NCBI GenBank assembly: GCA_029817715.1
Contig: JARUPY010000085.1
Location: 1,488,001 to 1,552,000 of the forward strand
DNA from: Melastoma dodecandrum
Taxonomy: Eukaryota > Streptophyta > Magnoliopsida > Myrtales > Melastomataceae
Direction of reading: 5' to 3'
DNA length: 64,000 nt
Shown here one piece after another: positions 11,772 through 27,818 of the stretch (position 1 is the stretch's first letter; every line of letters starts with the position of its first letter). A program made the position numbers and the translations under genes. The notes under the pieces are model-generated. The model was given only the letters and a program-made list of their open reading frames with translations, searched no databases and was not told the DNA's origin.

Positions 11772-14733
11772 TATAAGTTCCATTTCGGTTCGAAAACTCT
11801 TAGGTCATAGATTCTCTAAACGAGAATGAACCTATGAACAAACGCAAGCCCGGTGCACAGAGAAGGTAGTAAGTAGGTTATGACCTCCGCTTGATTAAAC
11901 CCATAGTCCATTGTCATTGCTCACGGGATGGTAAGTACTACTCAAACTCCATCATTCGCCTGGAAAATAGTGGGTTCCAACCCATCCAAGAAAAAGACGT
12001 GGGTATTGCTTAAGGACACGTATCACGAAATTATTAAGCAGTTGAGATTCAACGCTAAGAAAACGAAGACGACTCAACACAATGACCACTATGAGATCTT
12101 AAGAAATAGTTGAAGTTCAAAGTATAAATAGGACTACTACAAATAGTGCAGGACACACAACCACAATAACAAGAATTGGTTTTCCACTTTGTTCCTAGCC
12201 TTTAGGCACTTTGTTGCTTTTGCCTCCACGTTTTCTCCACGACTTTTGTAAGTACTACCTTTATTAAGCATTGTATTTTTTTTTATTCTATTATATACGC
12301 GACCAAATTTCAAACCAAATTTCGAACCTCATGTTCGTTTGTCAAATATTTTCGACGTGTTTACTAGTTAACACGTTTTTTTGCAACTAATACAAAGTAG
12401 GATTGCATAGAACGATGTTAAGCTGTTTTGGAATCCAAGAATGATCATGAAAATCAATTGGATGCCTCGCCCAGTTTCCAGAATGTCGAAATCTAGGGGA
12501 ACGAGGGGCTGTTTATAAGAGAGACCCTCGGACTTAAGTTTCCTTAGTTTATTTAAGTTGTATTTCATTATGTTGTTCGACATTCAATCTAGTACCAAAG
12601 TTACCCTAGTTTTTTGGTTGTTTTTCCTTATTCAGTTAGTTATTCCTTTACGGTTGTTCTCCGGATATTGTTGTTGAGCATTTCGTCGGTCCTGGTTTTC
12701 TTTATACTTTCGATATAAAAAGATGAAATTAAAAAATTTGCTTATATGGCCCCGTTGATTCTAATATTTTGTAAGCACAACATCTAATGAAAGAATATGC
12801 ATGTAAGATTATTAAAAACAACGAGCCGACCCGTTTGGCCATGGGTAAAAAATCAGATAACTCGTAATGCCCCGGCGACCCTTATGCCAGTTACGAGTTA
12901 AGCTCGAGGAGCCGTCGGTTCCAAGTCGATTCCCAAAACTGCCAATGTGTGGTAGCAACCTGATCTCCCCAGATCCGACGACCACGCCCCGGGCCCGATA
13001 GATGAATCATATATATTTATGGCATCAATTTTTAAACAATTTTTTTATTTTGTCATATAATTTTATCATCGAGTTTTGTTTTTTTTATTGATTTTGGTAA
13101 ATCTTGAATTTCTTATAGCGAAAGTCAAACAATTTCTTAATATAATCTGATTCGTTCCATTGAGTTCCAATGTCTCGTTCCTTCTACTCACAATTCGTTT
13201 TACCCGTAGCGGTGGCCTCCCAATAGAGCCATCATTCGGCCTTCATCGATTTTGCGTATTTTTTACGGCATCAACAGCTATCGTCCTCTCACTTGATTTC
13301 ATCGTCAAAATTTTAAAATAAAAAATAACATAGGAGATGTTTCAATAGCATTTTCCATATTTTTAATTTTTTAAAATTTTTTAGTCAATGAATAAAAACT
13401 GTCTATTAAGACATGCTTGACTTTCATGCAATTGAAATTAAGATTGATTAATATCAAAACAAAAATAAAAGTTAATGATAAAATTATATAATAAATTAAA
13501 TAAATGACAAAACTAAAAATCAGCATTAAAGTGGAAGCCAAAAAGTCAACTAAAATTATATTATAGCAATCCGTTAATTCAGAACAATAATTTTAATACG
13601 ATGCCACGTAATAAATAAAACGGGCTTGGAAAGAAAATTAACTAGTGCAATGTTTTCCGTTTAGTTCCCGTAAGGAATAAAAAGCTGACGGGGATGCTTG
13701 CGTCACCCCATCTTCCTACATTATTATGTGAATAAAAAGAGGCTGAGAATTCCGCATGCGCCTCTTGCCTTCCTATTGACTTTGTCCACCGATACCTACA
13801 TTCCTCTCAATGCCGAAAGGGAAAAGCGGGTCTTCCCACTGAGTTAAACTCTCATTGAATGCGGGTCAAAGTTCTCCCAATCCCAAACAACAAGACAAAC
13901 GAAATATATTAAATTAAATATTATGAAAGTGAAATGATTGGGGGGGGTGGGTGGGGTGGAAAAATCATACAACGATCAGATTGAAGGATCATGTCGCTGA
14001 ACGTGGAAATTCCGAGTAAGGACGAGGACATGTGGTTCGGCCTTCCCCGGCTAAAAATCGTTGGCCCATTTCCAATCAAGAGGGAAACAAAAATCCTTTT
14101 CACGTGTTTAGATTTCTCAAAAGAATCTAAATTGGGTGGGGGGGGATCGTAATTAAAGCATTCATTAGCTACATCTCTCTCGCGCCCACACACGCATTAG
14201 TCTCCATTTTGACTTTGTTCTTCACCATGCGGCCGAGGGACACCAACATATTCAACCCTTGTTTCACTTCACACGTCTAAAAACCCTTTAAAACAATTTA
14301 CAATGTTCGTATATTAATACCCAAAAAAAAAAAGACAAAAGAGGAACCGAGTCACTGTCCATACGCCGTAAGAGCCTGGGCGCTCCACCCGTTTGGACAG
14401 TCCACCACCGGTCCCGCCACGTGATTATTTGGACGATATAAAAGTATCTCGACTAATTTCGTATCCCTATGTCTTGAACTCGAGATGTTGATTAAACAAT
14501 ATCGCACGCGGTGATTGAGGAAGAGTGTGAATTATTTTGATGGTTATTGGGTTTTCATCTTTGATGTCGGTCTCTAGCAAATATATATATATATATAAAT
14601 AATGAAAAGAGGGAAGAAAAACAGAGGACAGCAAGGAAAATATTCCGGGTTATCATTATCTAAATATCCCAGTTGCGGCCAATGAGGTCTCAACACTTGT
14701 CCTCGGCAGGAAACGTAGCCAACTCGAATTGGA
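11772..14733. other. AT-rich spacer, about 3 kb
   Basis: No coding sequence supported. It holds low-complexity A/T runs, short G runs (near 13940 and 14137) and a CACGTG G-box at about 14418. The right part probably contains the NPF gene's promoter, including a short (AT)n run near 14580. Confidence 0.5.
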
Positions 14734-14743
14734 CTATATATGA
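14734..14743 (+). promoter_or_regulatory. Candidate TATA box of the NPF gene
   Basis: CTATATATGA, about 150 bases before the start codon at 14886, which would give a 5' UTR of roughly 120 bases. A weaker ATATATATAT run near 14580 is the alternative. Confidence 0.4.
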
Positions 14744-14885
14744 AGTGTTTTGAGAACTAGCACTTGTAGTAACTTACGGGGGGACAAAATCTAAGTTCCC
14801 CAAATTCTACTTTCAAGTTCAGATTAATAAGAGACAGGGAGTACGAGGATAGACATATACGGGATTGTATACACAAGGCCTGGTT

Positions 14886-16910
14886 ATGGAGAAGAAGGTG
14901 GTGATGGTGGATGTGGAGAAGATGAATACGAAGGAGAAGGATCGCTATCCCGGAATCAAGGCCATGCCCTTTGTTATCGGTATTTGAAAATTACTTGGTT
15001 TCTATGTTATTCCTTTCTAGGACAATTTTTTATTGATTGTTCGTTTCGGATGGCGCTTCCAGGGAACGAGACGTTCGAGAAGCTCGGGACGCTCGGCACC
15101 TCGGCCAACCTCTTGGTCTACCTCACCACTGTCTTCAACATGCACAGCATCTCTGCCACCAACCTCGTCAACATCTTCAACGGCACCGCCAACTTCGCCA
15201 CCATCCTCGGGGCTTTCCTCTGCGACACCTACTTCGGCCGTTACAACACCCTTGCATTTGCTTCCATTTCCTCCTTCCTTGTGAGTTAGCCTATTGCTTC
15301 CTCTTCCATGCTTTTCTCCAGGCGTCTGAGAGTTATTGTTCTTAGCTTGCTCTGTTACCTGGGCAGGGGATGATTGTGCTCGCGCTGACGGCTGCTGTCA
15401 ATAAGATGCATCCCCCGCATTGTGTATCGGAGAGTGGAGAGTGCTCTGGCCCAACGTTTTGGCAGATGGGGTTCTTGTTGATCGGGTTCGGTTTCCTGGT
15501 GGTAGGAGCCGGTGGGATCAGGCCGTGCAACCTTGCGTTCGGCGCCGATCAGTTCAATCCGAAGACAGAATCCGGGAAGAGGGGGATCACCAGCTTCTTC
15601 AACTGGTACTATTTCACCTTCACATTCGCAATGATGGTGTCGTTGACATTCATCGTCTACGTCCAGACCAACATCAGCTGGGCCTGGGGGCTGGCCATCC
15701 CTGCGTTCCTGATGTTCTGTTCGTGCGCGATGTTCTTTCTTGGAACGAAGCTGTATGTGGTGGTCAAACCGGATGGTAGTCCCATGTCGAGCATGTTGCA
15801 AGTGGTCGTGGCTGCTATCAAGAACAGGAAACTGGAGTTGCCTGACGAGCCATCTCTCTCTCTCTACAATCATATCCCAAGCACTTCCATCAACGCCAAG
15901 CTCCCACATACAAAGCAATTCCGGTAATGACAGCACTGTGAAAGTTAAGTACTAGAATTTTCCGTGGGAAACTAATTGTTCAATCAACCATGATTTCCAG
16001 TTGCCTCGACAAGGCTGCAGTAGTAACATCGGAGCATGACATCAACAAAGATGGAACGGCAGCTGATCCATGGAGGCTCTGTAGCATGCAGCATATAGAA
16101 GAAGCCAAATGTTTAATTAGAGTACTGCCGATATGGTTCGCGGTCATCATTTACTTCATAATGATTGTCCAGCAATCGAACTACACCGTCTTCCAAGCCC
16201 TTCAGTTGGACCGACGTGTCGGGGCAGCAAACTTTAGAATACCTGCCGGGACTTACACTGTTTTCACAATGATCGCCCTTACTATCTGGATTCCTATCTA
16301 TGACCGACTGATCTTACCCCAGCTCCGGAAACTTACTGGGGAAGAAGGTGGCATCACCTTGCTCCAGAAGATGGGGATTGGGATGTTCCTCGCCATCATC
16401 ACAATGCTCGTGTCTGCATTCATTGAGGAACGAAGGAGGACTCTGTCCTTTACAAGCCCAATTGGAAATGATCCCAACACTGGTGCCATCTCCTCGCTAT
16501 CAGGATTCTGGCTAGTGCCACAGCTGGTTCTCGGGGGAATCTCAGAGGCATTTACGATAATAGGGCAGATTGAATTCTACTACAAGCAGTTCCCAGAGAA
16601 CATGAGGAGCATCGGCGCATCACTAACATTCCTGGGTATGGCATGCTCGAGTTACCTGCACAGCCTAATAATATCGACCGTGCACCGGACGACAAGGGGC
16701 ACAGACGGCCTCGGGAACTGGTTGTCACAGGATCTGAACAAGGGGAGGCTCGACTACATGTTCTACATGATTGCTGCAATCCAGGCGGTGAACTTGGGTT
16801 ACTTCATAGCGTGTGCTAGGTGGTATAGGTACAAAGGGAGTGATAACAGCAGTGTCGGCGAAATAGACATGGAGAAAGTTAAGGTTAGCTCAGAAAAGGT
16901 TACGGTCTGA
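14886..16910 (+). CDS. NRT1/PTR family (NPF2-type) transporter
   Basis: Four exons: 14886-14979, 15063-15280, 15367-15923, 16001-16910. All introns are GT-AG, and the joined frame encodes 592 residues, normal for the family. NPF proteins are 12-helix, proton-coupled carriers of nitrate, hormones or glucosinolates. The helix-1 proton-coupling motif ExxEK is present (NETFEKLG). Other hallmarks are CDTYFGRY after helix 2, [17 protein letters not shown] (PTR signature), FFNWYYF, and [13 protein letters not shown] near the C-terminus. The long central loop with LYNHIP and QFRCLDKAA is typical of NPF2 members (NPF2.9-2.13, including glucosinolate and nitrate carriers). Substrate is not predictable from sequence. 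The gene is convergent with the H+-ATPase, whose stop codon lies 271 bases away. No lesions seen. Confidence 0.93.
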
Positions 16911-17181
16911 ATTGTTTTTCTGCTAAGTTAGGAACGGGTCAATAATGTAAGACCACTAGATCAGGAACTTGATGAATGTGAACTTCAGAAGCACGATTCC
17001 TGTAACAAGGTCACACATCCCAGAAAACTATATGCCTAAGTGAAGCATGTATCTATACGACACGGGAAATAGCACGGAAAGCGTTAACAAGATCACAGGC
17101 ATTGCTAGTAACACAGGAGGCTGGTCTTAGCATTAGTTAAAAGGACGCTACAGAATAGAGAAGGAGCTGAAGGCGGTCGTC
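16911..17181. other. 3' spacer between convergent NPF and H+-ATPase genes
   Basis: 271 bases shared by two 3' UTRs. No feature seen beyond AT-rich candidate polyadenylation sequence such as AATAATG near 16940. Confidence 0.4.
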
Positions 17182-20100
17182 TCAGACGGTGTATGCTTGC
17201 TGGATCGTCTCGATGTCAAGTCCCTTGAGTCTCACCACAGATTCGACATGACCTTTCAGAGTGTGCAGCTCCCTCAACCTACAAGCGAGCAGACAATCAC
17301 GAAATGTTCAGAGAAACCTCAAGAATTGCAGAGCTAGAACATTTTACATATTTCATCCGTCTCCTACCTTGCGATTTCAGCTCTCCTCTTAGCTTCTTCA
17401 GCAATCTGATTGAGCTCCGTGACGCGAGTTCGCTCGGTGAACATTTTGGTATCAGGTGGTTGCAATCCATGCAGAGTTCTCTGCGCATGCGCCCACTGGA
17501 GCTCCCGCTGTTCTTTTCCAAAGTCCTTTTGCCTTGTGAAAGCAATCTACAGGATCATAAACCATGTTAATATAAACATGAAGTGGAAACCAAAACATCA
17601 AGCTACAGTTGTTTTTGCACACCCTCTGCTCAATGACAAGATCCCAAGCCTTCCCGCTCAAAGCGTAACGGATCAAGAACTTGATGAAGTCGAGCGGGAT
17701 GTAGAAGATGATGTTATAAAGCCAAATAACGCCAGCCCAACCCCATCCAATCCCCTCAATGGCAGCAAAGCCCCAGTTCGCATAAACTGCGATCAGAGTA
17801 GCAATCTTCACAGGAAAGAAACGAAGGATTAGAGACTGCTGATGATTTATCAAACCCAGACTATGGGAATCTTCTACTCACCAGTTGAGCAATTACAAAA
17901 GCTGCAACGAGCAACATACCGGGGCGCTCGACATAGGACCAACCCCTGGATCGCGTCACAAATATCAAGGCCTGACTGATGGTACTCACTTGCAGGTATA
18001 TCGCAGAGGCAAGCTTACGGAAGTCGTCATGAGCAGTCTTCTCGAGAGTGGCTACGCCAAAGACCCTCTGAGTATTTAATTAAGTGGATGGGTTAGTCTA
18101 TTTATTCTCCGATTTGAACAGACGATAACCAGTGAACGAAAAGTAGGTCAACCAGCAAGTGCTAAGGAGTGATAGCAAAGTCGAATTCCATTGAAGAAAC
18201 ACTAACAACTAACGCATACCGGAAAGAAGTCCGTCTTGTATGCCGCCCAAAAGAAGATAACTGTCATCATTGCCAGGTAACTGCCCAGAACGATTCCGGT
18301 TGTGAAGATCTCTGCAAGCTTCCAGCTGTCAGGAAGAGGAGATGGCTTCACCCTGTCCTTGGAAATAGTCATGATGGTGCCTGAAATTTCTAACAAGAAT
18401 CAAGTGGGAGGAAATAAAAACTTAAAATTAAAGCAACATGAAAACAGTGAAGCAAGTGTCGAACCATCATTGAGGATAGCTATGATCAAAACCATGAAAG
18501 GCGGGAAGTCGAACTTCCATATGAGGGCCAACAACATGAATCCAAGCTGTCACCATGAACCAATAGAAAGAAAGCGATTGCTAATCATTACGTGTTATAG
18601 GCATAATGAAATTTCTTCAATAGAAAGAACGAGGACTCACCACTATACGGATTGTAATAGAAACTGCATAGATCTGCAAGAGATCAAGTTATTTATGATG
18701 AATTCAGAAATGGAAATAATATGCATCTAAATCCAGAAAAATCAGTCACTCATGCTCGGATGATGTTACGGAATTCATACGGTGTAATTCTTCATTCTTT
18801 GGAAGATTGCACGACTTGTAAGGACAGCACTAATGATAACGCTAAGGCCGGGTTCAGTGAGCACAATATCAGAAGCACTACGAGCTGCATCAGTGGCATC
18901 TGCAACAGCTATTCCGATATCGGCCTTCTTGAGAGCAGGGGCATCGTTGACTCCATCTCCTGTCATCCCGCAGATGTGTTTCCTGGCTTGTAATCTCTTC
19001 ACAATCTCATATTTGTGCTCTAAAACAGTGAAATAACGGGGTCAGTAAAACATGAGCTTCTCACAGATAAAAGCAAATGAAGAATCTTATCTAGAGGGCA
19101 AGATAGAAAAGAGTAGGTACCTGGGAAAACACCGGCAAATCCGTCTGCCTTCTCAATGAGCTCGTCAACCGGCAGCACGGCGATTGATTCATCCTTGTTT
19201 TGTCCCAATAAAGCAGAGGAAGGATACATGTTGGTTCCCATTCCCAATCGACGCCCGGTTTCTTTTCCTATAGCAAGTTGATCCCCTGTAGAAAGATATC
19301 AGAAAGCCAGGAATGGGTTATCATTAAAAATGTGTTCATTTGACATCGCCTAAAGAGAATGACTTCCTCACCTGTGATCATTTTGACATTAACCCCAAGA
19401 TTAAGAGCTCTCCTAATTGTTTCGGCACTGTCATGCCTGGGTGGATCAAAAAGAGGCATAAGACCAATGAACTGCCATGGCCCTCCGGGACTCTCCTTTC
19501 TTCCTTCTGGAACTTCCTGTAATGGTTAGCAGGATAGATTACAATGAAGTTTATATTATTAACGAGTTCAACAACCCCTAAGCAGAGCACTGAGAAGACA
19601 ATTTATGCATTGACCTGATATGCCACTGCCAGCGATCGTAGACCACGCTCTGCAAATTTGTCAATCACAGCATGAACTCGCCGCTCAATCTCCGATTTAT
19701 TGTGTGCAAGGTTCAGGATCTGGTGGTATTAATTCAAAGTAAAAAAGCTGTACTATTTACCATGAATAAAATGCTGTAAAATCGACTGATCAAAGTCGAT
19801 GTACCTGTTCTGGAGCACCTTTGCTCACTCGATGCATCTTCCCCTTGGTATCGAAGTAGGTCAGCGCAGTTCTCTTATCGGTGGGATTAAAGGGAAGAAA
19901 ATGTACTTCTTGAACATCGCTTCGAGCCTAGAAGTGGAAAAAACTCATATTAGTAAACGCTCAATGCCTGGAAGTACAAGGAAGCGCTGGCCAGGTTAAA
20001 ATAATCTATATGTCTACCTCCTTTGGATCAGCTAGCATCCCAACAATGGCCGAATCTATGGCATCTTGGTTTTCAGTCCTCGAAGCTCTGGCGGCCATCA

Positions 20101-21984
20101 GAACAACAGTATCTGCATCCACGCCTTTTGCAAAGACCTGAAAATCAAATAAAAGCAGACGCTCATTGACTTCCCAACTAAAATTTGATATAAAAAAGTA
20201 CAATGCCGGAGACCTCGATAAGATTTTTGTCAACAGTAAGCTTGTTCAACGTCAGAGTTCCGGTCTTGTCACTGCAAAGGACATCCATCCCCGCCATTTC
20301 TTCAATTGCCGTCATTCTCTTGGTGATTGCTCCCTGAGATCACATGGAAAAAATATTAACCTTCTTCATATAATATATGTAGTAAAACCCCTGGTACTCA
20401 AGATTACCTGCTGGGATAACCTATGAGAGCCAATGGCCATGGTGACCGAAAGAACAGTAGGCATGGCTATTGGAATTCCGCCAATGAGAAGGACTAGAAG
20501 ATTGTCGATTCCAGGACGATATTTCCTCCGCTGAATAGGATACATAACTACGATTTCGACTATCATCCCAACAGCAATTGAGCAAATGCAGAAATTCCCG
20601 ATTGCAGTCAAAACCTATCATATTTGGTCCGCAACAGGAGGGAAACCAGCACATTAATCCCATTAAAGTTCTTGGAAACTGGGGAAGAACATAAAAGTCA
20701 TTGGAAAAATATTAAGGAAAAATTACTGATTCACTTGCCTTCTGGAAATGCCCGACTTGATTGGTGGTGTCAACAAGATGTGCCGCCTTGCCAAAGAAAG
20801 TATGCACGCCAGTGGCAATAACCACAGCTTCAATTTCCCCTTGCTTACAAGTAGAACCGGAATAGACACCGTCTCCGGGGCCTTTGGTGACGGGGAGAGA
20901 TTCGCCAGTGAGTGCAGACTGCAGATTTTGATACATAATCTCCATATGAGATGCCCTCGCAGTGCATGTCAAAACGGGCTAGAAATGGCATTTTCAGAAG
21001 AAAAAATGAAATAAATCCAACCTGGTCAATTTTCAAGGGGTCTCCCTCGAGAAGGCGAGCATCAGCAGGAATTATGTCTCCAAGCTTGATGCTGATGATA
21101 TCTCCAGGGACTAAGACAGCGGCATCCTGTTCGCTCCACCTCCCATCACGTAAAACCTTCGAGTGGCAGTTACAATAAAGCAGATCAGCATGCAGATTGC
21201 ATGTCGTGTCGGACAAGATTTAATGTCTGTTCGATCCCACCATAAGAAATAGTGCAACATCAAGGATCGGTCACGGAAACAGACCTTTGCTTTCGGGGCA
21301 AGACGAGCCATCAAAGCGGCAGCCGCATTACCAGCATTATTTTCTTCGATGAAGCTAATCGTCGAGTTGATGAAAAGGAGAGTTACGATGCCAACAAAGT
21401 CCTGCCAGTCGGGAGGCTTTCCCTGTGGATAAAAAATTAGATAAAAAGACTTCAGTTGCGATAAAAGGCTCAAACCGCATCAAGAACCCGGAGAACAAGT
21501 CCATACTCCTCCATTTGCCAGAGCAATGGCCATGATCGCGGCGGCCTCCATGACCCATGACAGAGGATTCCACATAAAGCCCAGGAACTTCAAGAACTTG
21601 CTCTCCTGAAACAAACGCAGCAATCGAAACATGACCGGGTGTTCCACGTTCATCTAAAAGAGAAGGGATTACACTGAAATGCCCCGAAAGACATGCCTTC
21701 TTCTCCTCCAGCTTGTTATGGCCGAAAATCTCGAGTCTTTCCACAGCAGACTGCGTGGTCAGGCCATCCTTGCTGCATCTAAGATTCTCAAGAACCTCCT
21801 CGATAGGAATATTCTCCTGAGAAAAAGAAAACGAACAGACAACACGAATCAGCAAACCCAAGAAAGGAAAGGAGAAGTAAAAATCAAGAAACGGTGCGAA
21901 TGCGCGAGCAATAAAAAATAGATCTGTCACCAAATCCACCGCCTCCTTCAGCACTGCCTCGAGAACTTCCGCCTTCTCCCCCAT
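17182..21984 (-). CDS. Plasma-membrane H+-ATPase (P3A type, AHA4/AHA11-like)
   Basis: Twenty-one exons (minus): 21984-21931, 21816-21697, 21605-21507, 21422-21285, 21156-21022, 20918-20739, 20614-20408, 20333-20214, 20137-20018, 19927-19805, 19719-19615, 19516-19372, 19285-19121, 19019-18781, 18673-18641 (11 codons only), 18546-18465, 18380-18220, 18067-17882, 17805-17623, 17546-17368, 17278-17182. The joined frame is open and encodes 956 residues. The enzyme pumps protons out of the cell and energises proton-coupled carriers. Visible motifs: TGES (residues 186-189), phosphorylated Asp333 in CSDKTGT, and [17 protein letters not shown]. The autoinhibitory C-terminus ends QQAYTV, with penultimate Thr955 as the 14-3-3 docking site. 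Start follows the family N-terminus [11 protein letters not shown]. Introns 2 and 6 have GC donors. Confidence 0.96.
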
Positions 21985-22054
21985 CTTCTCTTCCCCTATC
22001 CCTGCACCTCCTTTCCCTTCTCACCCCTTTGATTCCAGACACCACCTTTCCCAT
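21884..22054 (-). promoter_or_regulatory. Possible upstream ORF overlapping the H+-ATPase start
   Basis: An ATG at 22054 opens a short frame (MGKVVSGIKGV...) that passes the main ATG at 21984 out of frame and ends about 100 bases inside the gene. It counts as a uORF only if the mature leader includes it, and I cannot see the transcription start. Regulatory uORFs are known for some plant PMA genes. Confidence 0.3.
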
Positions 22055-24028
22055 CCAAATTGCAGTGAACCCAAACAAAACCGGTCAGACAAAAGAGAAA
22101 GGCTTTAAAACTCAGTTTTACTACGGCAAACAAAGTTGGAAGAGAAGGAACCAAATTTTCGGACAAAAAACATCGTCCAAAATCGACAAAGGTGAGATCT
22201 TTCCGGGCGAGAAAGCAAACAACACCCAAACACGATCACTCCAAATGGAAAAGAAAACTGGGATTTTGGGAGAGTGGAGGAAAACCAAGGAAAAGGCAAA
22301 AACCCAACAACAACAACAACCCAAACCTGTGTGGGAAACAGAGAAAGAGAGAGAACCTTATTTTGCTTGCAGAATCCCAAGTTTTGTGTGGGTGTGGGTG
22401 TTGGGGGGGGTGGTGAAGGAATGGAAGTGGCGTGACATGGAAACTAATCGCCCCCACACTCTCCCTACCCCCACCTACAAGATTAGACCTGCCTAAGCCT
22501 TAATCACATCCTAATTAAATTTAATTAAAACGTGGATTAATCTAGCCGTTTTACTTACCCATTTCCTACTATTAAACAAAAAAGAAGAAAGAAATAAATC
22601 TCGGTAAGCCAGTAGTTTGGTTTTCTCATTGATTTGATTGATGGTGTAGTGAGTGTGAGATTAGACATTGAAAGAGAAGGGGAGGGAGGCATGCACGGAA
22701 GTAGTAGTAGTAGTAGTACAAGCTAATGATGAGCCGTGCATGAAATCACCCATCACCATCTCCAATGTTATTATTATTATCCTCTCCTTCTTTCATCACA
22801 TGGAGACGGAGACCTTTTTGTTAAGTACGGCCCCGTACTCCCTTCCGTAAACTTACCTTTTTTTTCTCCACTCTTTTCAATGATATGTCATGAGTTGCGT
22901 TTGGGGTTGAGGTTTGTACCAACTTCTCACAAAAATAAAAATTGTGTGGACTATAGTTTGAGTTTATAAAATTACTATAGGTGTTTTACGACCGCGTCAC
23001 TAATTTTATAGAGAAAATGATGTTTGAAACCTCATTTTTATGTGAGATGAAACAATCATTATAAAGTTATATTCTTTGTAAAATTAGTGACGAAAGGGTG
23101 ATAGATAAAATGGACCTTGAACTTTTTGCCAACTAATCAAACCTTCTTACTTGGTCCACCACACACTTCCCATTTTTACGATGTCCCGATATTTTATACT
23201 AGACTTCCATTCTTAAACATTTGCCACGTATCTTTGGGGATTGAGTTTCGTGTTTTTCGTCTCACATGCTTCCCTCCTATTACTAAAACAATAATATTTA
23301 TTATTATTATTATTATTATGCACAACAAGTGGATAACACTCTCTACTAGCTTTTCATGTTCCTGCTAACAAAAAGATTTTTCAATTTTTTTTTTTTACTG
23401 TGGTGTGTGTTGACCCCCCTCCCCGGGCCTCAGACCAGCAAGACCCAAAGACATGGACTTTATCATCCAGATTCTCTGTTAAAACCCAACCATCCCTCCC
23501 ACCCACGCCAGCAGCCCCCTGCAATCTTGTCATTGTTCACCATTGTCTCTTGTGGGAAAAAACTATCCAACCTTCAAGGCCAATCAACAAAATGGCTAAA
23601 CCCCAGCTCTGGATCGCGTGGGGATGAAAGTACAGACACAATTGGTTCTTACAACAAATTTGGCATTGGCCCACCCCCACCAACTACTGCCCTTACACCA
23701 TCCTAAACTAAAACTACCGAAAGCATAGATAGATGGATACACATGATTCAATCAACCAATCAGCAGTTGAAAGAACATACATGGGGAAGGAAAAGATAAC
23801 TTCACAACCCAAGGGCAGGTCCCCGAGTTTGTTGCCCGCTAGTCGAACCCAGAACCTCCTCAAACTTCCAAATTTTCTGCCCACAACCAATCTTAAACAA
23901 ATCTCGAAAAGAAGATCCCGCTTCTCCAACGGATGGACGTGTTCCGGACCGGAGAAAATAAATACCTCTCATGGTCGTATTTACCGCCTCCTCTCCATTC
24001 GGTCTTTTCCTTGATCTCATGTAGCTCG
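22055..24028. other. Spacer upstream of the H+-ATPase and downstream of the CDPK
   Basis: No gene supported. The left part (22055-22490) probably holds the 5' UTR and promoter of the H+-ATPase. Simple repeats include AGT units near 22700 and (ATT)n near 23300. The right end is 3' flank of the CDPK. Confidence 0.45.
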
Positions 24029-27076
<3,048 letters not shown>

Positions 27077-27818
27077 TACTTTCAGGACAGTAGCAAAGCC
27101 GAAGTCTCGGAGCTGTTCTTGGGGGAGGGTGGTGGTTGGTTGGTTGGTGGGTGGGTGGCGGGTCTGATGGGGATGCGGACAGGAAAGGCAGGAGGAGATG
27201 ACGCGAGGGAGGTGGGGGGGGAGGGGGTGGTTTCGGGAAAATTGATTATATGTTTCTCTTAATTTTCTTTCTCTGTGTTTCTTCTGTTGTTCCGGCAGAG
27301 GGATGATGGTCAAAGTTGATTTCGGCGATTCTCATTCTGGGAGAAATCTGGTGACAAGCATCTCATCTTTCACTTCTTCGGTTTGATATGTAATAACGAG
27401 TGTCCATCCCTCCCCCCTAATGGGTAGTAAAGAAGAGGCTTCTTGGGTCATGAATGAGAAAGACATTGAACTGGATTTGAAGAAATCCCCCGTCATTCCC
27501 CACTTTTGCTGCTGTCCGAAGCAAATGCGTTGAAAGTTGGCCAAAAGTGAGAAAAAAGGGAGGGGGAAAAGGGCAAGAGGCCACCCCCAATATGCCGAAA
27601 TGCCCCATGTTGAAGACATCATTAGGCCGTGTTGTGTTTTCGGCTAAATTGCTTTTCATTACATGCCTGTCTGCCTGTCTTGCCTTTTCCCGGCCAGCCT
27701 CAGGCTCAGATCTCAACCAAATAATCTCCACCCCATCCACGATCCAATCTTCCACATTTCTGATAAATCATTAGGCCCGTTGGGAGAGCTCTTAAGAGGG
27801 TGGGTACGAAGGGTAAGC
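27077..27818. other. Spacer upstream of the CDPK
   Basis: Probable CDPK leader and promoter (to about 27320), including a GGTTGGTTGGTGGGTGGGTG stretch near 27137 and a G-run at about 27213. No gene recognised. Confidence 0.4.
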
